29,024 nt of DNA from Oscillospiraceae bacterium (GCA_017939025.1 JAGBAI010000058.1:1-29024); one strand, 5' to 3'. Shown: positions 12,165 to 20,425, numbered from the stretch's first letter. Notes: a model not told the origin generated them from the letters alone. A program made the numbers and translations.

Positions 12165-14156
12165 ATGAGAATTGCTTTCGCAGGCAATCCCAACTCCGGT
12201 AAAACCACCATGTACAATGCCCTGACCGGTCGCAATGAAAAGGTCGGCAACTGGGCAGGTGTTACCGTTGACAAAAAAGAAGCACCCATCAAGAAGACCT
12301 ACGCAGGAGATCTGGAACTGATCGCGGTGGATCTTCCCGGTGCCTACTCCATGTCTCCCTTCACTTCCGAAGAGAGCATCACCAGCGGCTATGTCAAAAA
12401 CGAGCATCCCGACGCTATTATCAACATCGTGGATGCCACCAACCTGAGCCGCTCCCTGTTCTTCACCACCCAGCTGATGGAACTGGGCATTCCCGTTGTT
12501 GTGGCCCTGAACAAGCACGACATCAACGAAAAGAAGGAAACCAATATCGATGTAGCTGCCCTGTCCAAGAAGCTGGGCTGCCCCGTCATCGATACCACCT
12601 CCACCACCGGTGAAGGTCTTGGTGAAGTGGTCAAAGCCGCTGCCGCACTGAACGGCCAGACCCAGAAGGCTCCCTACCATCAGGGGGATGTGGATCTGAC
12701 CAATAAAGAGGCCGTTGTAGCTGCCGACAAGAAACGTTTCGAGTTTGTCAACAAGATCGTTTCCTCTGTGGAAACCCGCAAGGTACTGACCAAGGACCGT
12801 AACTTCCAGGACAAGATCGACGATATCCTGACCAATAAGTGGCTGGGACTGCCCATCTTTGCTCTGGTCATGTTCCTGGTGTTCGATATTTCCCAGTCCT
12901 CCGTGGGTCCCTTCCTGGCAGATACGCTGGTTGCCTGGCTGGAAGGCTTCCAGGGCATGGTCGCGGAAATGGTTTCCGGTGCCGCTCCCATCCTGCAGGC
13001 TTTGCTGGTTGACGGCATCATCGGCGGTGTCATTGCCGTTATCGGCTTCCTGCCCCTGGTCATGGTTATGTACTTCCTGATCGCCCTGCTGGAGGATTGC
13101 GGCTACATGGCCCGTGCCACCGTGGTTCTGGATCCCATCTTCAAGAAGGTGGGCCTGTCCGGCAAGTCCGTTATTCCCTTCGTCATCGGTACCGGCTGCG
13201 CTATCCCCGGTGTTATGGCCTGCCGTACCATCCGCAATGAGCGGGAGCGCCGTGCAACCGCCATGCTGACTCCCTTCATGCCCTGCGGCGCAAAGCTGCC
13301 TGTCATTGCCTTGTTTGCCGGTGCCTTCTTTGAGGACGCAAGCTGGGTGGGCACCCTGATGTACTTCGTGGGCATCGCACTGATCCTGCTGGGCGCTGTT
13401 CTGGTGAACAAAATCGCCGGTCACAAGGCCCGCAAGTCTTTCTTCATCATTGAAATGCCCGAATATAAGCTGCCCTCTCTGAGCCGGGCTTTCAAGTCCA
13501 TGTGCTCCCGCGGTTGGGCCTACATCGTCAAGGCCGGTACCGTCATTCTGGTCTGCAACACCGTTGTGCAGATCATGCAGACCTTCAACTGGTCTTTCCA
13601 GCCCACGGAAGTTGCTTCCGAGTCCATCCTGGCCTCCATCGCATCTCCCATCGGTATTCTGCTGGTTCCCATTGTTGGCATAGCATCCTGGCAGCTGGCA
13701 GCAGCCGCTGTCACCGGCTTCATCGCTAAGGAAAATGTCGTCGGAACATTGGCCGTCTGCTTCGTGGGTCTGGAGAACCTGATCGATACCGAAGAGCTGG
13801 CTCTGATGGAAGGTGCTGGTGCTGAAGTTGCCGCCGTTTTCGCCATTACCAAGGTTGCTGCGCTGGCTTATCTGATGTTCAACCTGTTCACGCCCCCCTG
13901 CTTCGCTGCTCTGGGCGCTATGAACTCCGAGATCAATGACCGCAAGTGGTTCTGGGGCGGTGTGGCACTGCAGTTTGCCACCGGATATGTGATCGCCTTC
14001 CTGGTCTATCAGATCGGTACCCTGATCACCACCGGCGCACTGGGCGCAGGCTTCCTGCCCGGTCTGATCGTTGTGGCTGCGATTGTTGGTGTCATCGTTT
14101 ATCTGTGCGCCAATGCAGACAAGAAGCTGGCAAAAGAGTATGCACTGAAAAAGTAA
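12165..14156 (+). CDS. feoB: Ferrous iron transport protein B (GTPase-permease)
   Basis: 663 residues. ATG 12165 is chosen because AGGAGG lies 8 bases upstream and MRIAFAGNPNSGKTT is the canonical start. G1 GNPNSGKTT at 7-15, G3 DLPG at 56-59, G4 NKHD at 116-119; the membrane part has the Gate motif GTGCAIPGVMACRTI near 342-356 and MPCGAKLPVIALF after it, both with the conserved cysteines. It imports Fe2+ through the cytoplasmic membrane, driven or gated by GTP hydrolysis. Slightly short for the family but complete. Its codon use (many gcc, ctg, ggt) looks like a highly expressed gene. The stop overlaps the start of the Cys-rich partner (TAATG). Confidence 0.97.
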   Translation: MRIAFAGNPNSGKTTMYNALTGRNEKVGNWAGVTVDKKEAPIKKTYAGDLELIAVDLPGAYSMSPFTSEESITSGYVKNEHPDAIINIVDATNLSRSLFFTTQLMELGIPVVVALNKHDINEKKETNIDVAALSKKLGCPVIDTTSTTGEGLGEVVKAAAALNGQTQKAPYHQGDVDLTNKEAVVAADKKRFEFVNKIVSSVETRKVLTKDRNFQDKIDDILTNKWLGLPIFALVMFLVFDISQSSVGPFLADTLVAWLEGFQGMVAEMVSGAAPILQALLVDGIIGGVIAVIGFLPLVMVMYFLIALLEDCGYMARATVVLDPIFKKVGLSGKSVIPFVIGTGCAIPGVMACRTIRNERERRATAMLTPFMPCGAKLPVIALFAGAFFEDASWVGTLMYFVGIALILLGAVLVNKIAGHKARKSFFIIEMPEYKLPSLSRAFKSMCSRGWAYIVKAGTVILVCNTVVQIMQTFNWSFQPTEVASESILASIASPIGILLVPIVGIASWQLAAAAVTGFIAKENVVGTLAVCFVGLENLIDTEELALMEGAGAEVAAVFAITKVAALAYLMFNLFTPPCFAALGAMNSEINDRKWFWGGVALQFATGYVIAFLVYQIGTLITTGALGAGFLPGLIVVAAIVGVIVYLCANADKKLAKEYALKK

Positions 14157-14347
14157 TGGTCGCTATGCAAAACTTTGCTGTTCTTGCGATTGTTGTGTTG
14201 ATCCTGGTCTCTGCAGTTCTTTATATCCGTAAAGAAAAGAAGAAGGGCGTCAAGTGCATCGGCTGCCCGGATGCTGCTGCCTGTTCCGGCAACTGTTCAG
14301 GATGCAGCGGTAATTGCAAAAGCTGCGGCACCAATGACGCAGAATAA
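14156..14347 (+). CDS. FeoB-associated Cys-rich membrane protein
   Basis: 63 residues from ATG 14156, which overlaps the feoB stop by one base; ATG 14165 is an alternative start. One membrane helix (about 6-23) is followed by a basic RKEKKKG segment and a Cys cluster, CIGC, CSGNCSGCSGNCKSC, then an acidic tail. This layout is the FeoB-associated Cys-rich family, comparable to FeoC in position. Clustered cysteines suggest Fe2+ or Fe-S binding on the cytoplasmic face. A strong terminator follows 15 bases later and closes the feo unit. Confidence 0.85.
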   Translation: MVAMQNFAVLAIVVLILVSAVLYIRKEKKKGVKCIGCPDAAACSGNCSGCSGNCKSCGTNDAE

Positions 14348-14362
14348 GTATCAAACATATGG

Positions 14363-14398
14363 AAAGCGCAAGCAGTGGTAACGCTGCTTGCGCTTTTT
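14363..14398 (+). terminator. Terminator of feoB unit
   Basis: AAAGCGCAAGCAG (14363-14375) pairs perfectly with CTGCTTGCGCTTT (14384-14396) over 13 bp, with an 8-base loop and a run of T within and after the right arm. Confidence 0.9.
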
Positions 14399-14472
14399 AT
14401 CGCTTACCCGCCAGACAGATAGAAATGTGCAGCAAATATGCTCGTTTTTGCTATTTATGCAATCTCTACTCC

Positions 14473-14567
14473 CGGTAGATATGGCGATTCTACCGAAAAT
14501 ATAGCTCTTTAACAAAATAAAGCGTGACTTATGGCATTTGTGATGATACAATAACCACCGGTTATTG
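14473..14567 (+). promoter_or_regulatory. Inverted repeats upstream of the DegV genes
   Basis: CGGTAGA (14473-14479) pairs with TCTACCG (14489-14495). CAATAACC (14549-14556), ACC, GGTTATTG (14560-14567) forms a compact perfect palindrome 32 bases before the first DegV start, well placed for an operator. No convincing -35/-10 pair was identified. Confidence 0.4.
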
Positions 14568-14598
14568 AAAACTTTGTTGCAAGGAGTTGAGAAACTTT

Positions 14599-15462
14599 AT
14601 GGCTTTTCAAATCGTCACAGATTCCTGCTGTGATTTTACGGATGCGGAGTATAAAGCCATGAACGTTGCCTGTGTGCCCCTTTCTGTCATGTGGGATGGG
14701 CAATGCCATAATCATTTTTCCAATGAGTCTGAATTAAAGGCTTTCTATCAGCAAATGCGAAACGGCCTGATCGCAACGACCTCTGCCTTGAATCCAGACA
14801 ACTGGGCCAGGGCAATGGAACCGTTTTTGAAGGAGGGCAAGGATCTTCTGGTTATTGCAGTTTCCTCCGGCATTTCCACGACTTACCAGTCTGCCATGAT
14901 TGCAGCTGCTGACCTGAGGGAAGCCTATCCCCAGCGGGTCATTCAAGTAGTGGATTCTCTCAGCGGTTCTCTCGGTGAAGGGCTGTTGCTCTGGCATGCC
15001 TGCCGTATGTGCGATGCGGGGGAAACGCTTTCCAATGCTGCCGCTTGGCTGAGAGATCACTGCCGCCGGATCTGCCACTGGGTCACGGTCAATGATCTGA
15101 GTAACCTGAAACGAAGCGGCAGACTCAGCAGTGCCGGAGCCATCGTTGGTACCATGCTGGATATCAAGCCCATCATCAAGGTCACCGAGGAGGGTAAGCT
15201 GGTAAGCGATACCAAGGTCCGGGGCCGTAGAGCTTCCATACGGATGCTGGCTCAGAAATTCGCTGAGTATCGGTCTGATTCCGAGGAAGATCTGGTTACC
15301 ATTGCCCATGGCGACTGTCCGGAGGATGCAGAAGCGCTGGCTGCCATTTTGAAAAACGAATACGGTGTCAAACATATTCTCAAGGGTTATGTGGGGCCCG
15401 TTCTGGGCGCACACACCGGCCCCGGTGTCTTGGGATTGTTCCATATTGGCACACAGAGATAA
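14599..15462 (+). CDS. DegV family fatty-acid-binding protein (FakB-like) 1
   Basis: 287 residues. ATG 14599 chosen: AAGGAG is 12 bases before it, and an in-frame TTG at 14587 touches the ribosome site. DegV-fold marks: IVTDSCCDF at 5-13, the fatty-acid carboxylate loop SSGISTTYQSA near 92-102, CHWVTVNDLSNLKRSGRLSS near 157-176 and a C-terminal GPVLGAHTGPGVLGLF. FakB proteins bind a fatty acid so that the kinase FakA can phosphorylate it; no fakA is in the window. The paralogue follows 20 bases later, then plsY, which uses acyl-phosphate, so the three genes form a coherent phospholipid-synthesis unit. Confidence 0.88.
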   Translation: MAFQIVTDSCCDFTDAEYKAMNVACVPLSVMWDGQCHNHFSNESELKAFYQQMRNGLIATTSALNPDNWARAMEPFLKEGKDLLVIAVSSGISTTYQSAMIAAADLREAYPQRVIQVVDSLSGSLGEGLLLWHACRMCDAGETLSNAAAWLRDHCRRICHWVTVNDLSNLKRSGRLSSAGAIVGTMLDIKPIIKVTEEGKLVSDTKVRGRRASIRMLAQKFAEYRSDSEEDLVTIAHGDCPEDAEALAAILKNEYGVKHILKGYVGPVLGAHTGPGVLGLFHIGTQR

Positions 15463-15482
15463 GTATAAATAAAGGAGATACC

Positions 15483-16346
15483 ATGAACAACTACATCATC
15501 TATACGGATTCTGCCTGCGATGTCAGCACATCCCTGTTAAGGGAATGGGGTGTCTGCGTCAGCAGCCTCAGCTTTCGCTTTGACCACGAGGATCGGGAGT
15601 ACACAAATGAGGAAATGCCGATCTCGGAATTCTATGAAAAGATGCGGGAAGGCTTCCGTGCAAAAACCTCTGCGGTAAACGTGTCCGTGTTTCAGACAGA
15701 ATTTGAAAAGTTGCTGCAAGCTGGTTTTGATATCCTGTACATTGGATTTGCATCCTCTCTCAGTGCAACATATAATTCAGCGGAAATGGCGGCCAGAAAT
15801 CTGCGGGAGAAATACCCGGAGCGGAAAATCATCACTGTGGATACTCTGTGTGCATCAGCAGGACACGCAATGATCGTGAAGCATGCTGTCCGGAAAAAGG
15901 AAGAGGGCGCATCTATTGAGGAAGCTGCCGCTTCCGCTAAGGATCTGAGTTCCAGGGTTTGCCACTGGATTACTGTGGATGATCTTGTTTATTTGAAGCG
16001 TGGTGGAAGAATCAGCCCCACAACGGCATTGGTAGGAAAGGCCTTGGGCATCAAACCGCTGATCTATATCAATGCGGAAGGAAAACTGGACAATTTGGAT
16101 AAAGCCCGGGGAAAGAAAAAAGCGATGATGGCTCTGGCGGATTACTATGAAAAAACTGCCAAAGTGTTGGATGGGGATGTATTCATCGCCCACAGCGCGT
16201 ATTCCGATTGCGTTGACCTTCTCACAGACATTTTACAGGAACGATACAAAGCTTGCGTTGCGCTGGTCACCGATATCGGCCCTGTGGTCGGCACGCACAT
16301 CGGTCCCGGCGGCATGATATTTGCTTACGAAGGAAAACAGAGGTAA
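15483..16346 (+). CDS. DegV family fatty-acid-binding protein (FakB-like) 2
   Basis: 287 residues, the same length as its neighbour. Marks: IIYTDSACDVS at 4-14, carboxylate loop FASSLSATYNSA near 90-101, CHWITVDDLVYLKRGGRISP and ending GPVVGTHIGPGGMIFAYEG. AAAGGAG precedes the ATG. It differs from the first copy through much of the lipid-pocket region, which fits the known pattern in which FakB paralogues prefer different acyl chains; the preference here is unknown. Only four bases separate it from plsY. Confidence 0.88.
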   Translation: MNNYIIYTDSACDVSTSLLREWGVCVSSLSFRFDHEDREYTNEEMPISEFYEKMREGFRAKTSAVNVSVFQTEFEKLLQAGFDILYIGFASSLSATYNSAEMAARNLREKYPERKIITVDTLCASAGHAMIVKHAVRKKEEGASIEEAAASAKDLSSRVCHWITVDDLVYLKRGGRISPTTALVGKALGIKPLIYINAEGKLDNLDKARGKKKAMMALADYYEKTAKVLDGDVFIAHSAYSDCVDLLTDILQERYKACVALVTDIGPVVGTHIGPGGMIFAYEGKQR

Positions 16347-16350
16347 GGTT

Positions 16351-16974
16351 ATGAAACTGTTTCTTTGTATTATATTGGGATATCTGATCGGCATGATCAG
16401 TCCATCTGCCTTACTGTCCAAACTGAAAAATGTGAACATGAAACAAGCCGGAACCGGAAATCTGGGCGCGAGCAATGCGATCCTGCTCCTTGGCAAGGGA
16501 TACGGTATGTTGGTCATGGTGATTGACATATTGAAAGCCTTTCTTGCCTGTCACATTGGACAGTGGGTCTTTCCGGATTGGGAAATAGCGGCCTATGTAA
16601 CGGGTTTTGGAATAGTTCTCGGTCATGTCTATCCTTTCTACCTGCATTTCAAGGGTGGAAAAGGGCTTGCCTGCTATGGCGGTATGGTTTGCTATTACAA
16701 TGTATGGCTTCTGTTGTTTTATCTTACTGGCGGCGTTTTATTGATGATTCTGGCAAACCGCAGTATTTTTCTTGCCGTATTTGTAACCGTCAGTTTTCCT
16801 CTCATTCTGCTGCTTGGAACCGGAAACTGGAATCAATTTCTGGTAGTGACAATTGCCTCGGTTTTTCTGTTATGGGTACACCGCAAGAATTTTGGGCGTG
16901 TTAAGCGTGGGGAAGAAGAGCCTATGCGGGATATCATCAGAAATAAAATTTTCAAGAAATCGAAGAAGCAATGA
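16351..16974 (+). CDS. plsY: Glycerol-3-phosphate acyltransferase PlsY
   Basis: 207 residues, normal for PlsY. Several membrane helices and the three family motifs: GTGNLGASN near 31-39 (usually SGNxGATN), HFKGGKGLACYGG near 100-112 and a C-terminal VHRKNFGRVKRGEE near 178-191. It transfers an acyl group from acyl-phosphate to glycerol-3-phosphate in the membrane, the first step of phosphatidic acid synthesis. ATG 16351 has GAGGTAAGG before it. Tight spacing with the upstream FakB-like gene indicates coupling, matching the exogenous fatty acid route FakAB to acyl-phosphate to PlsY. Confidence 0.93.
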   Translation: MKLFLCIILGYLIGMISPSALLSKLKNVNMKQAGTGNLGASNAILLLGKGYGMLVMVIDILKAFLACHIGQWVFPDWEIAAYVTGFGIVLGHVYPFYLHFKGGKGLACYGGMVCYYNVWLLLFYLTGGVLLMILANRSIFLAVFVTVSFPLILLLGTGNWNQFLVVTIASVFLLWVHRKNFGRVKRGEEEPMRDIIRNKIFKKSKKQ

Positions 16975-17005
16975 TTCAACTGATTTGAAAGGGCAGCGAT
17001 GGACG

Positions 17006-17034
17006 TTGATTTTTACGGGTAAAGGAAGTATAAT
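17006..17034 (+). promoter_or_regulatory. Promoter of the DUF998-like gene
   Basis: -35 TTGATT (17006-17011), 17-base spacer, consensus -10 TATAAT (17029-17034), 44 bases before the start codon. Confidence 0.65.
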
Positions 17035-17078
17035 AGAATTAGACAACTTGAATTTGTCTACACGAAAGGGAATCTAAA

Positions 17079-17714
17079 ATGACTGCTTCAATTGATAATT
17101 TTATCTTCAATCTACTTTTGCTGATAACCATATTTGGTGAGTTTCTACTCCCTTGGATTTTGAAGCATTTTTATAAAGGGTACAACAGCAAGACAATGGT
17201 TATGAGTGTTTTAGGAAGTCCCGAAAGTCCTGTAAGATGGATTTATAATGCTTGGCTTGTGTGGTTAGGTACTTTTTTACTGTTTGCTTCGGTTTTATTT
17301 TTTAAGAACAATTTCGCCGTTTCAAGTGTGTTGGCTGTATTAATATTTATCTCGATTTCCACCTTTGCAGTTGGAGCAGGAATACTGTCGGGGCTGTTTA
17401 GCGTAAATGAGTCAAAAGAAAAGGTTACTATATCATCTAAAATCCATGGTGCAGGCTCTGCTATTGGGTTTATGACATTATTGTTTTTCCCTTTGCTACA
17501 GTGCATTTTGGCTTTTAGGAGCCATGATATTATACGAGGCACAGTTTGCATGATTGCATTTGTGTTAGCGATGCTATTCTTTGTATTTTTTATCATGGGC
17601 GACAAAGACAATTTCAAAGACACGATATTTTCGTATGAAGGTCTATGGGAAAGGTTGAGCCTGTTTTTTATGTATGTTCCCTTTCTGTATATAGCAATAG
17701 ATAATCTTTTTTAG
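17079..17714 (+). CDS. DUF998-like integral membrane protein, AT-rich
   Basis: 211 residues with about six hydrophobic helices (near 10-28, 55-75, 82-103, 126-146, 153-172, 190-208). Loops carry GSPESPVRWIYN and KIHGAGSAIGFM; the SPxSP...N motif after helix 1 and the H-x-GxG loop suggest DUF998. The physiological role is unknown. Base composition and codon use are clearly more AT-rich than the genes on both sides, consistent with acquisition by transfer (inference). It has its own promoter and a terminator-like hairpin at 17906-17953, so it is a single-gene unit. Confidence 0.7.
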   Translation: MTASIDNFIFNLLLLITIFGEFLLPWILKHFYKGYNSKTMVMSVLGSPESPVRWIYNAWLVWLGTFLLFASVLFFKNNFAVSSVLAVLIFISISTFAVGAGILSGLFSVNESKEKVTISSKIHGAGSAIGFMTLLFFPLLQCILAFRSHDIIRGTVCMIAFVLAMLFFVFFIMGDKDNFKDTIFSYEGLWERLSLFFMYVPFLYIAIDNLF

Positions 17715-17776
17715 TTTAGCAAATTCCAATTGGTAGAACTCATACCAACTGTAGGCTTTCATTGCTTATGATTTTA

Positions 17777-17837
17777 TACATACATCATACGCATTGTACG
17801 GCAAGTTCCTAGTTGATAGATGTGTATGATATATGTA
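17777..17837. repeat. Long imperfect inverted repeat downstream of the DUF998-like gene
   Basis: TACATACATCATAC (17777-17790) and GTATGATATATGTA (17824-17837) match 13 of 14 positions, with a 33-base loop. No gene was seen in 17715-18352; this repeat, two terminator-like hairpins and three further stems fill it. Confidence 0.4.
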
Positions 17838-17905
17838 CATTTCAGCTGGATTGATTTTATTAACCGCCCAATAGGGATTGGCTCTCTGTACAAGAATAAA
17901 AACTT

Positions 17906-17953
17906 AATTGCCATATCATAACGCACCTACGTCATGGTATGGCAATTATTTTT
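17906..17953 (+). terminator. Terminator-like hairpin after the DUF998-like gene
   Basis: AATTGCCATATCAT (from 17906) pairs with ATGGTATGGCAATT (to 17947), with one wobble, followed by ATTTTTC. It lies about 190 bases after the gene. Confidence 0.6.
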
Positions 17954-17973
17954 CTGATATATGTATATAATTG

Positions 17974-18126
17974 TTGACAATGTTAAGACGATATGATATT
18001 GACATCTCCATGTCGCATGGTTTAAACTGTAAATGTCTTTTTATTTCACCTGAAAGACCTCCTCATTATTGTAGTTGTGTGGTCGGCAAACCACTTCTAC
18101 TATAATGGGGAGCTTTTTTCTTGTTT
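17974..18126 (+). ncRNA. Candidate small RNA: promoter plus branched terminator
   Basis: TTGACA (17974-17979) with TATTGA 17 bases on (17997-18002) is a weak promoter. GACAT (18001-18005) with ATGTC (18010-18014) makes a first small stem. The region ends in a branched hairpin: CTCCTCATTATTGTAG (18059-18074) with CTACTATAATGGGGAG (18097-18112), one mismatch and one wobble, enclosing GTGGT/ACCAC, then TTTTTT. No open reading frame fits between. The strong terminator without a gene suggests a short transcript of about 115 bases; alternatively it is a leftover terminator. Confidence 0.35.
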
Positions 18127-18157
18127 ACTTTAGTCCTCGCTAGAAGCTATTTTTATA

Positions 18158-18246
18158 CCCCCGGTAAAACCGGGGGTTAACTTTGGTTGACCAAAGTAAT
18201 CAAGGGGAGAACAACTTCTGTTTTTCCCCTTGATTATATCCCATGC
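18158..18246. repeat. Three consecutive hairpins downstream of the histidine kinase
   Basis: CCCCCGGT/ACCGGGGG (18158-18176, AAA loop); CTTTGGT/ACCAAAG (18181-18196, TG loop); TAATCAAGGGGA/TCCCCTTGATTA (18197-18246, 12 bp, 26-base loop). No T-run follows in either direction. They may stop minus-strand transcription from the kinase gene without being classic terminators. Confidence 0.5.
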
Positions 18247-18352
18247 AAAAAACACCTTGTGGCGAAGGACAGCACCAGTTTTGTATTCGAACCTCGGGAC
18301 AATCGGTTCGGAAAGGACAGGTACCATAACAGTGACAATAAAACAGAACAGG

Positions 18353-19579
18353 TTATAAAGGCAACTGCACATGGATCTGTAAAGAGCTGCCATCCTGTGT
18401 AGTGGCAGAGATCTTTCCGTTATGAGCAGATACAATTGCTTTTGCAACGGAAAGACCGATGCCGTAGCCGCCGGTCTGGGTGCTTCTGGAAGAATCCAGA
18501 CGATAAAACCGCTCAAAGATATGGGACAGATCCTGCTTATCAACAGGAACGATGGTATTGTTCCATACAGACAGATGAATATAACGGCCCTGTCTTTCTG
18601 CGGACAGGGCTACTTTTCCGCCCTCCGGCGAGTATTTCATAGCATTGTCCAGCAGAATATTCACCAGCTGCCGGATGGATTTTTCGTTGCCGTTCAGAGA
18701 TAGCATGGGCTCTACACTGCACTGAAACTGTTTTCCGGTAGCCTGGGCGATTCCCTGAAAGGCCTGGGCGGTCTCGCTGACCACATCGGAAAAGGGAAAT
18801 TCGATCATTTGCAGCTTCTCTTCCGTTTCCTCCATCCGGGACAGATACACAAGGTCGTTGGTAAGGCTTGCCAGTCTCTTGACCTGGGTTTGGATTCCTT
18901 CCAGCCATTCATTTTCACCGTATTCCATTTCCAGCACATCCACATCGGCGCTGATGATGGCCAAAGGCGTTTTGATCTCATGCCCCGCATCGGTAATGAA
19001 GCGTTTCTGCTTTTCATAGCTTTCGACCACCGGCTTCAGGAGCCTGTTGGAGAAGAACAGAATGACAAAGAAAAAAGCAAAATAGCCGACCGAGGCCATA
19101 CACGCACTGATCAGCAAAAAACTGCGGAAGGAGGAAAATTCCCGGCTGCAATCCAGAAAAGAAACACGCAGAGCGGTTTCTTCGGCGGAAATCCGAAAAC
19201 GGTAATGGTCAATATAGTCGCTGACCCGGTCTGTTGCAATCGCCTGGTGGGCATAGCGGATGGCGGCTTCTTCGTCTATGGCCCGGATGCGACTGGTATC
19301 CGTGTGGATCACTTCCCAATCGGGGGAGAACAGAACGGAAAAGTACCGGACTTCGTGGGGGGTTTCCAGGGTCATATTGTGGGGCATGGGCCATTTTTTC
19401 CCGGGTCCGAATTCCGGAAAAGTACCCCTGTTTCCGGAAAGCAGCTCCAGTTTTTTGTCTGCATCCTCTGCGATGGCATTATAATTTACAACATTCATTC
19501 CGGTTATGATGACAGCCAGCAGTACGAAAAGCGCCGCCATGGCCAGCGAAATGAATCGAATTCTGATTTTCTGAATCAT
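18353..19579 (-). CDS. Sensor histidine kinase
   Basis: 408 residues from ATG 19579, which overlaps the regulator stop (ATGA) and has GGAGGAG before it; the frame is open further upstream but lacks support. One helix at about 7-30, an extracytoplasmic sensor region of about 125 residues, a second helix at about 155-178, then HisKA with His200 in FITDAGHEIKTPLA and an HATPase with NILLDNAMKYSPEGG near 307 and GYGIGLSVAKAIV near the end. The extracellular part has no domain I recognise. Paired with the OmpR-type regulator, and divergent from a MacAB-like export operon, it probably senses an envelope-active compound and controls that operon (inference). Confidence 0.92.
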   Translation of the reverse strand: MIQKIRIRFISLAMAALFVLLAVIITGMNVVNYNAIAEDADKKLELLSGNRGTFPEFGPGKKWPMPHNMTLETPHEVRYFSVLFSPDWEVIHTDTSRIRAIDEEAAIRYAHQAIATDRVSDYIDHYRFRISAEETALRVSFLDCSREFSSFRSFLLISACMASVGYFAFFFVILFFSNRLLKPVVESYEKQKRFITDAGHEIKTPLAIISADVDVLEMEYGENEWLEGIQTQVKRLASLTNDLVYLSRMEETEEKLQMIEFPFSDVVSETAQAFQGIAQATGKQFQCSVEPMLSLNGNEKSIRQLVNILLDNAMKYSPEGGKVALSAERQGRYIHLSVWNNTIVPVDKQDLSHIFERFYRLDSSRSTQTGGYGIGLSVAKAIVSAHNGKISATTQDGSSLQIHVQLPL

Positions 19580-20247
19580 CGGATCTCCTCCAGCATATAT
19601 CCTGCGTTTCGGGAGGATCGGATCTGGATATTGGCCTGCAGGGCTGCCAGTTTTTTTCGCAGATAAGAGATGTAGACCCATACCACATGAATCTCCGTAT
19701 CTGTCTCATAACCCCAGATTTTTTCCATGAACCGCTCTGAGGAAATCAGGATACCGGGATTGGACAGGAGCATTTCCATCATCTGAAATTCCTTGTTGGC
19801 AAGCCGGAAGCTACCCTTGGGGGAGGAAAGCATGAAGTTTGCCCGATCCAGGGAGATATTTCCGAAACGCAGTTTGGAATCTGTAGGCTGCTGCGACCGG
19901 GTCAGCACCCGGATTCTGGCCATCAGCTCCCTGGTGTCAAAGGGCTTGGTTATGTAGTCGTTGGCTCCGCTGTCCAGGCCCGATACCTTGTCGTCAATTT
20001 CCGATTTCGCTGTCAGCAGAATCACCGGAACAGGGTTGCGCTGCTGCCGGATTCTTTGCAGAACGGTAATTCCATCCATTCCGGGCATCATGATATCCAG
20101 AATTGCCAGATCATATTCCCCGCTGGCAAGATACTGCAGGGCATCGATCCCGTTGTAAACGATATCCACGCTGTAGTTGTTTCGTTCCAGAATCCTTCCA
20201 ACCGCTTTCGCCAGAGCTGTTTCGTCCTCTGCCATCAATATACGCAT
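19576..20247 (-). CDS. OmpR/PhoB-family response regulator
   Basis: 223 residues, typical OmpR length. ATG 20247 chosen because MRILMAEDE is the standard receiver start; the frame extends far upstream without support. Receiver: acidic E7-D8, phosphoacceptor Asp51 in AILDIMMPG, Thr79 and Lys101 in YITKPF. The C-terminal winged helix includes LANKEFQMMEMLLSNPG and EIHVVWVYISYLRKKL. It is translated together with the kinase. Its own promoter has -10 TATAAT (20278-20283) and a tandem 11-base repeat over the -35 position, suggesting positive autoregulation. Confidence 0.93.
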   Translation of the reverse strand: MRILMAEDETALAKAVGRILERNNYSVDIVYNGIDALQYLASGEYDLAILDIMMPGMDGITVLQRIRQQRNPVPVILLTAKSEIDDKVSGLDSGANDYITKPFDTRELMARIRVLTRSQQPTDSKLRFGNISLDRANFMLSSPKGSFRLANKEFQMMEMLLSNPGILISSERFMEKIWGYETDTEIHVVWVYISYLRKKLAALQANIQIRSSRNAGYMLEEIR

Positions 20248-20277
20248 AATAATACCCCCATTTTTCTTTTTGGGCAT

Positions 20278-20376
20278 ATTATATCTGATGAAGTTAAAGT
20301 GAAGTTTAAATGAGGCATGGCTATCCTGTGAACATTTTGTGTCTTTTAAGTACAGTTTAGGAACAGGCAATAAAAT
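20278..20376. promoter_or_regulatory. Divergent promoters with tandem response-regulator repeats
   Basis: For the regulator (minus): -10 TATAAT (20278-20283), with GAAGTTAAAGT (20290-20300) and GAAGTTTAAAT (20301-20311) directly repeated over the -35 region. For the export operon (plus): -10 TAAAAT (20371-20376), with TTTAAGTACAG (20345-20355) and TTTAGGAACAG (20356-20366) over the -35. Eleven-base tandem repeats are the normal OmpR-family box layout, and neither promoter has a good -35, as expected for activated promoters. Confidence 0.6.
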
Positions 20377-20425
20377 AGCCTGCAAGGAGAAATCTCTATT
20401 TTCCTCTTGTATGAAAGGAGCCATT

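Noticed and set aside
12090..13424. Long minus-strand frame opposite feoB
   Set aside because: It is the antisense of a highly biased feoB sequence; the translation is His/Gln/Gly-rich without a recognisable fold.
17564..17579. GTTAGCGATGCTATTC, resembling the DtxR-type operator
   Set aside because: It is inside the DUF998-like coding region, has a three-base spacing between half-sites and an incomplete right half.
18187..18402. Small plus-strand frame in the gap downstream of the kinase gene
   Set aside because: No ribosome site, overlaps three hairpins and the kinase 3' end; no recognisable protein.
19580..19681. Upstream extension of the histidine kinase start
   Set aside because: It would overlap the response regulator by about 100 bases; ATG 19579 has GGAGGAG and the standard ATGA overlap.
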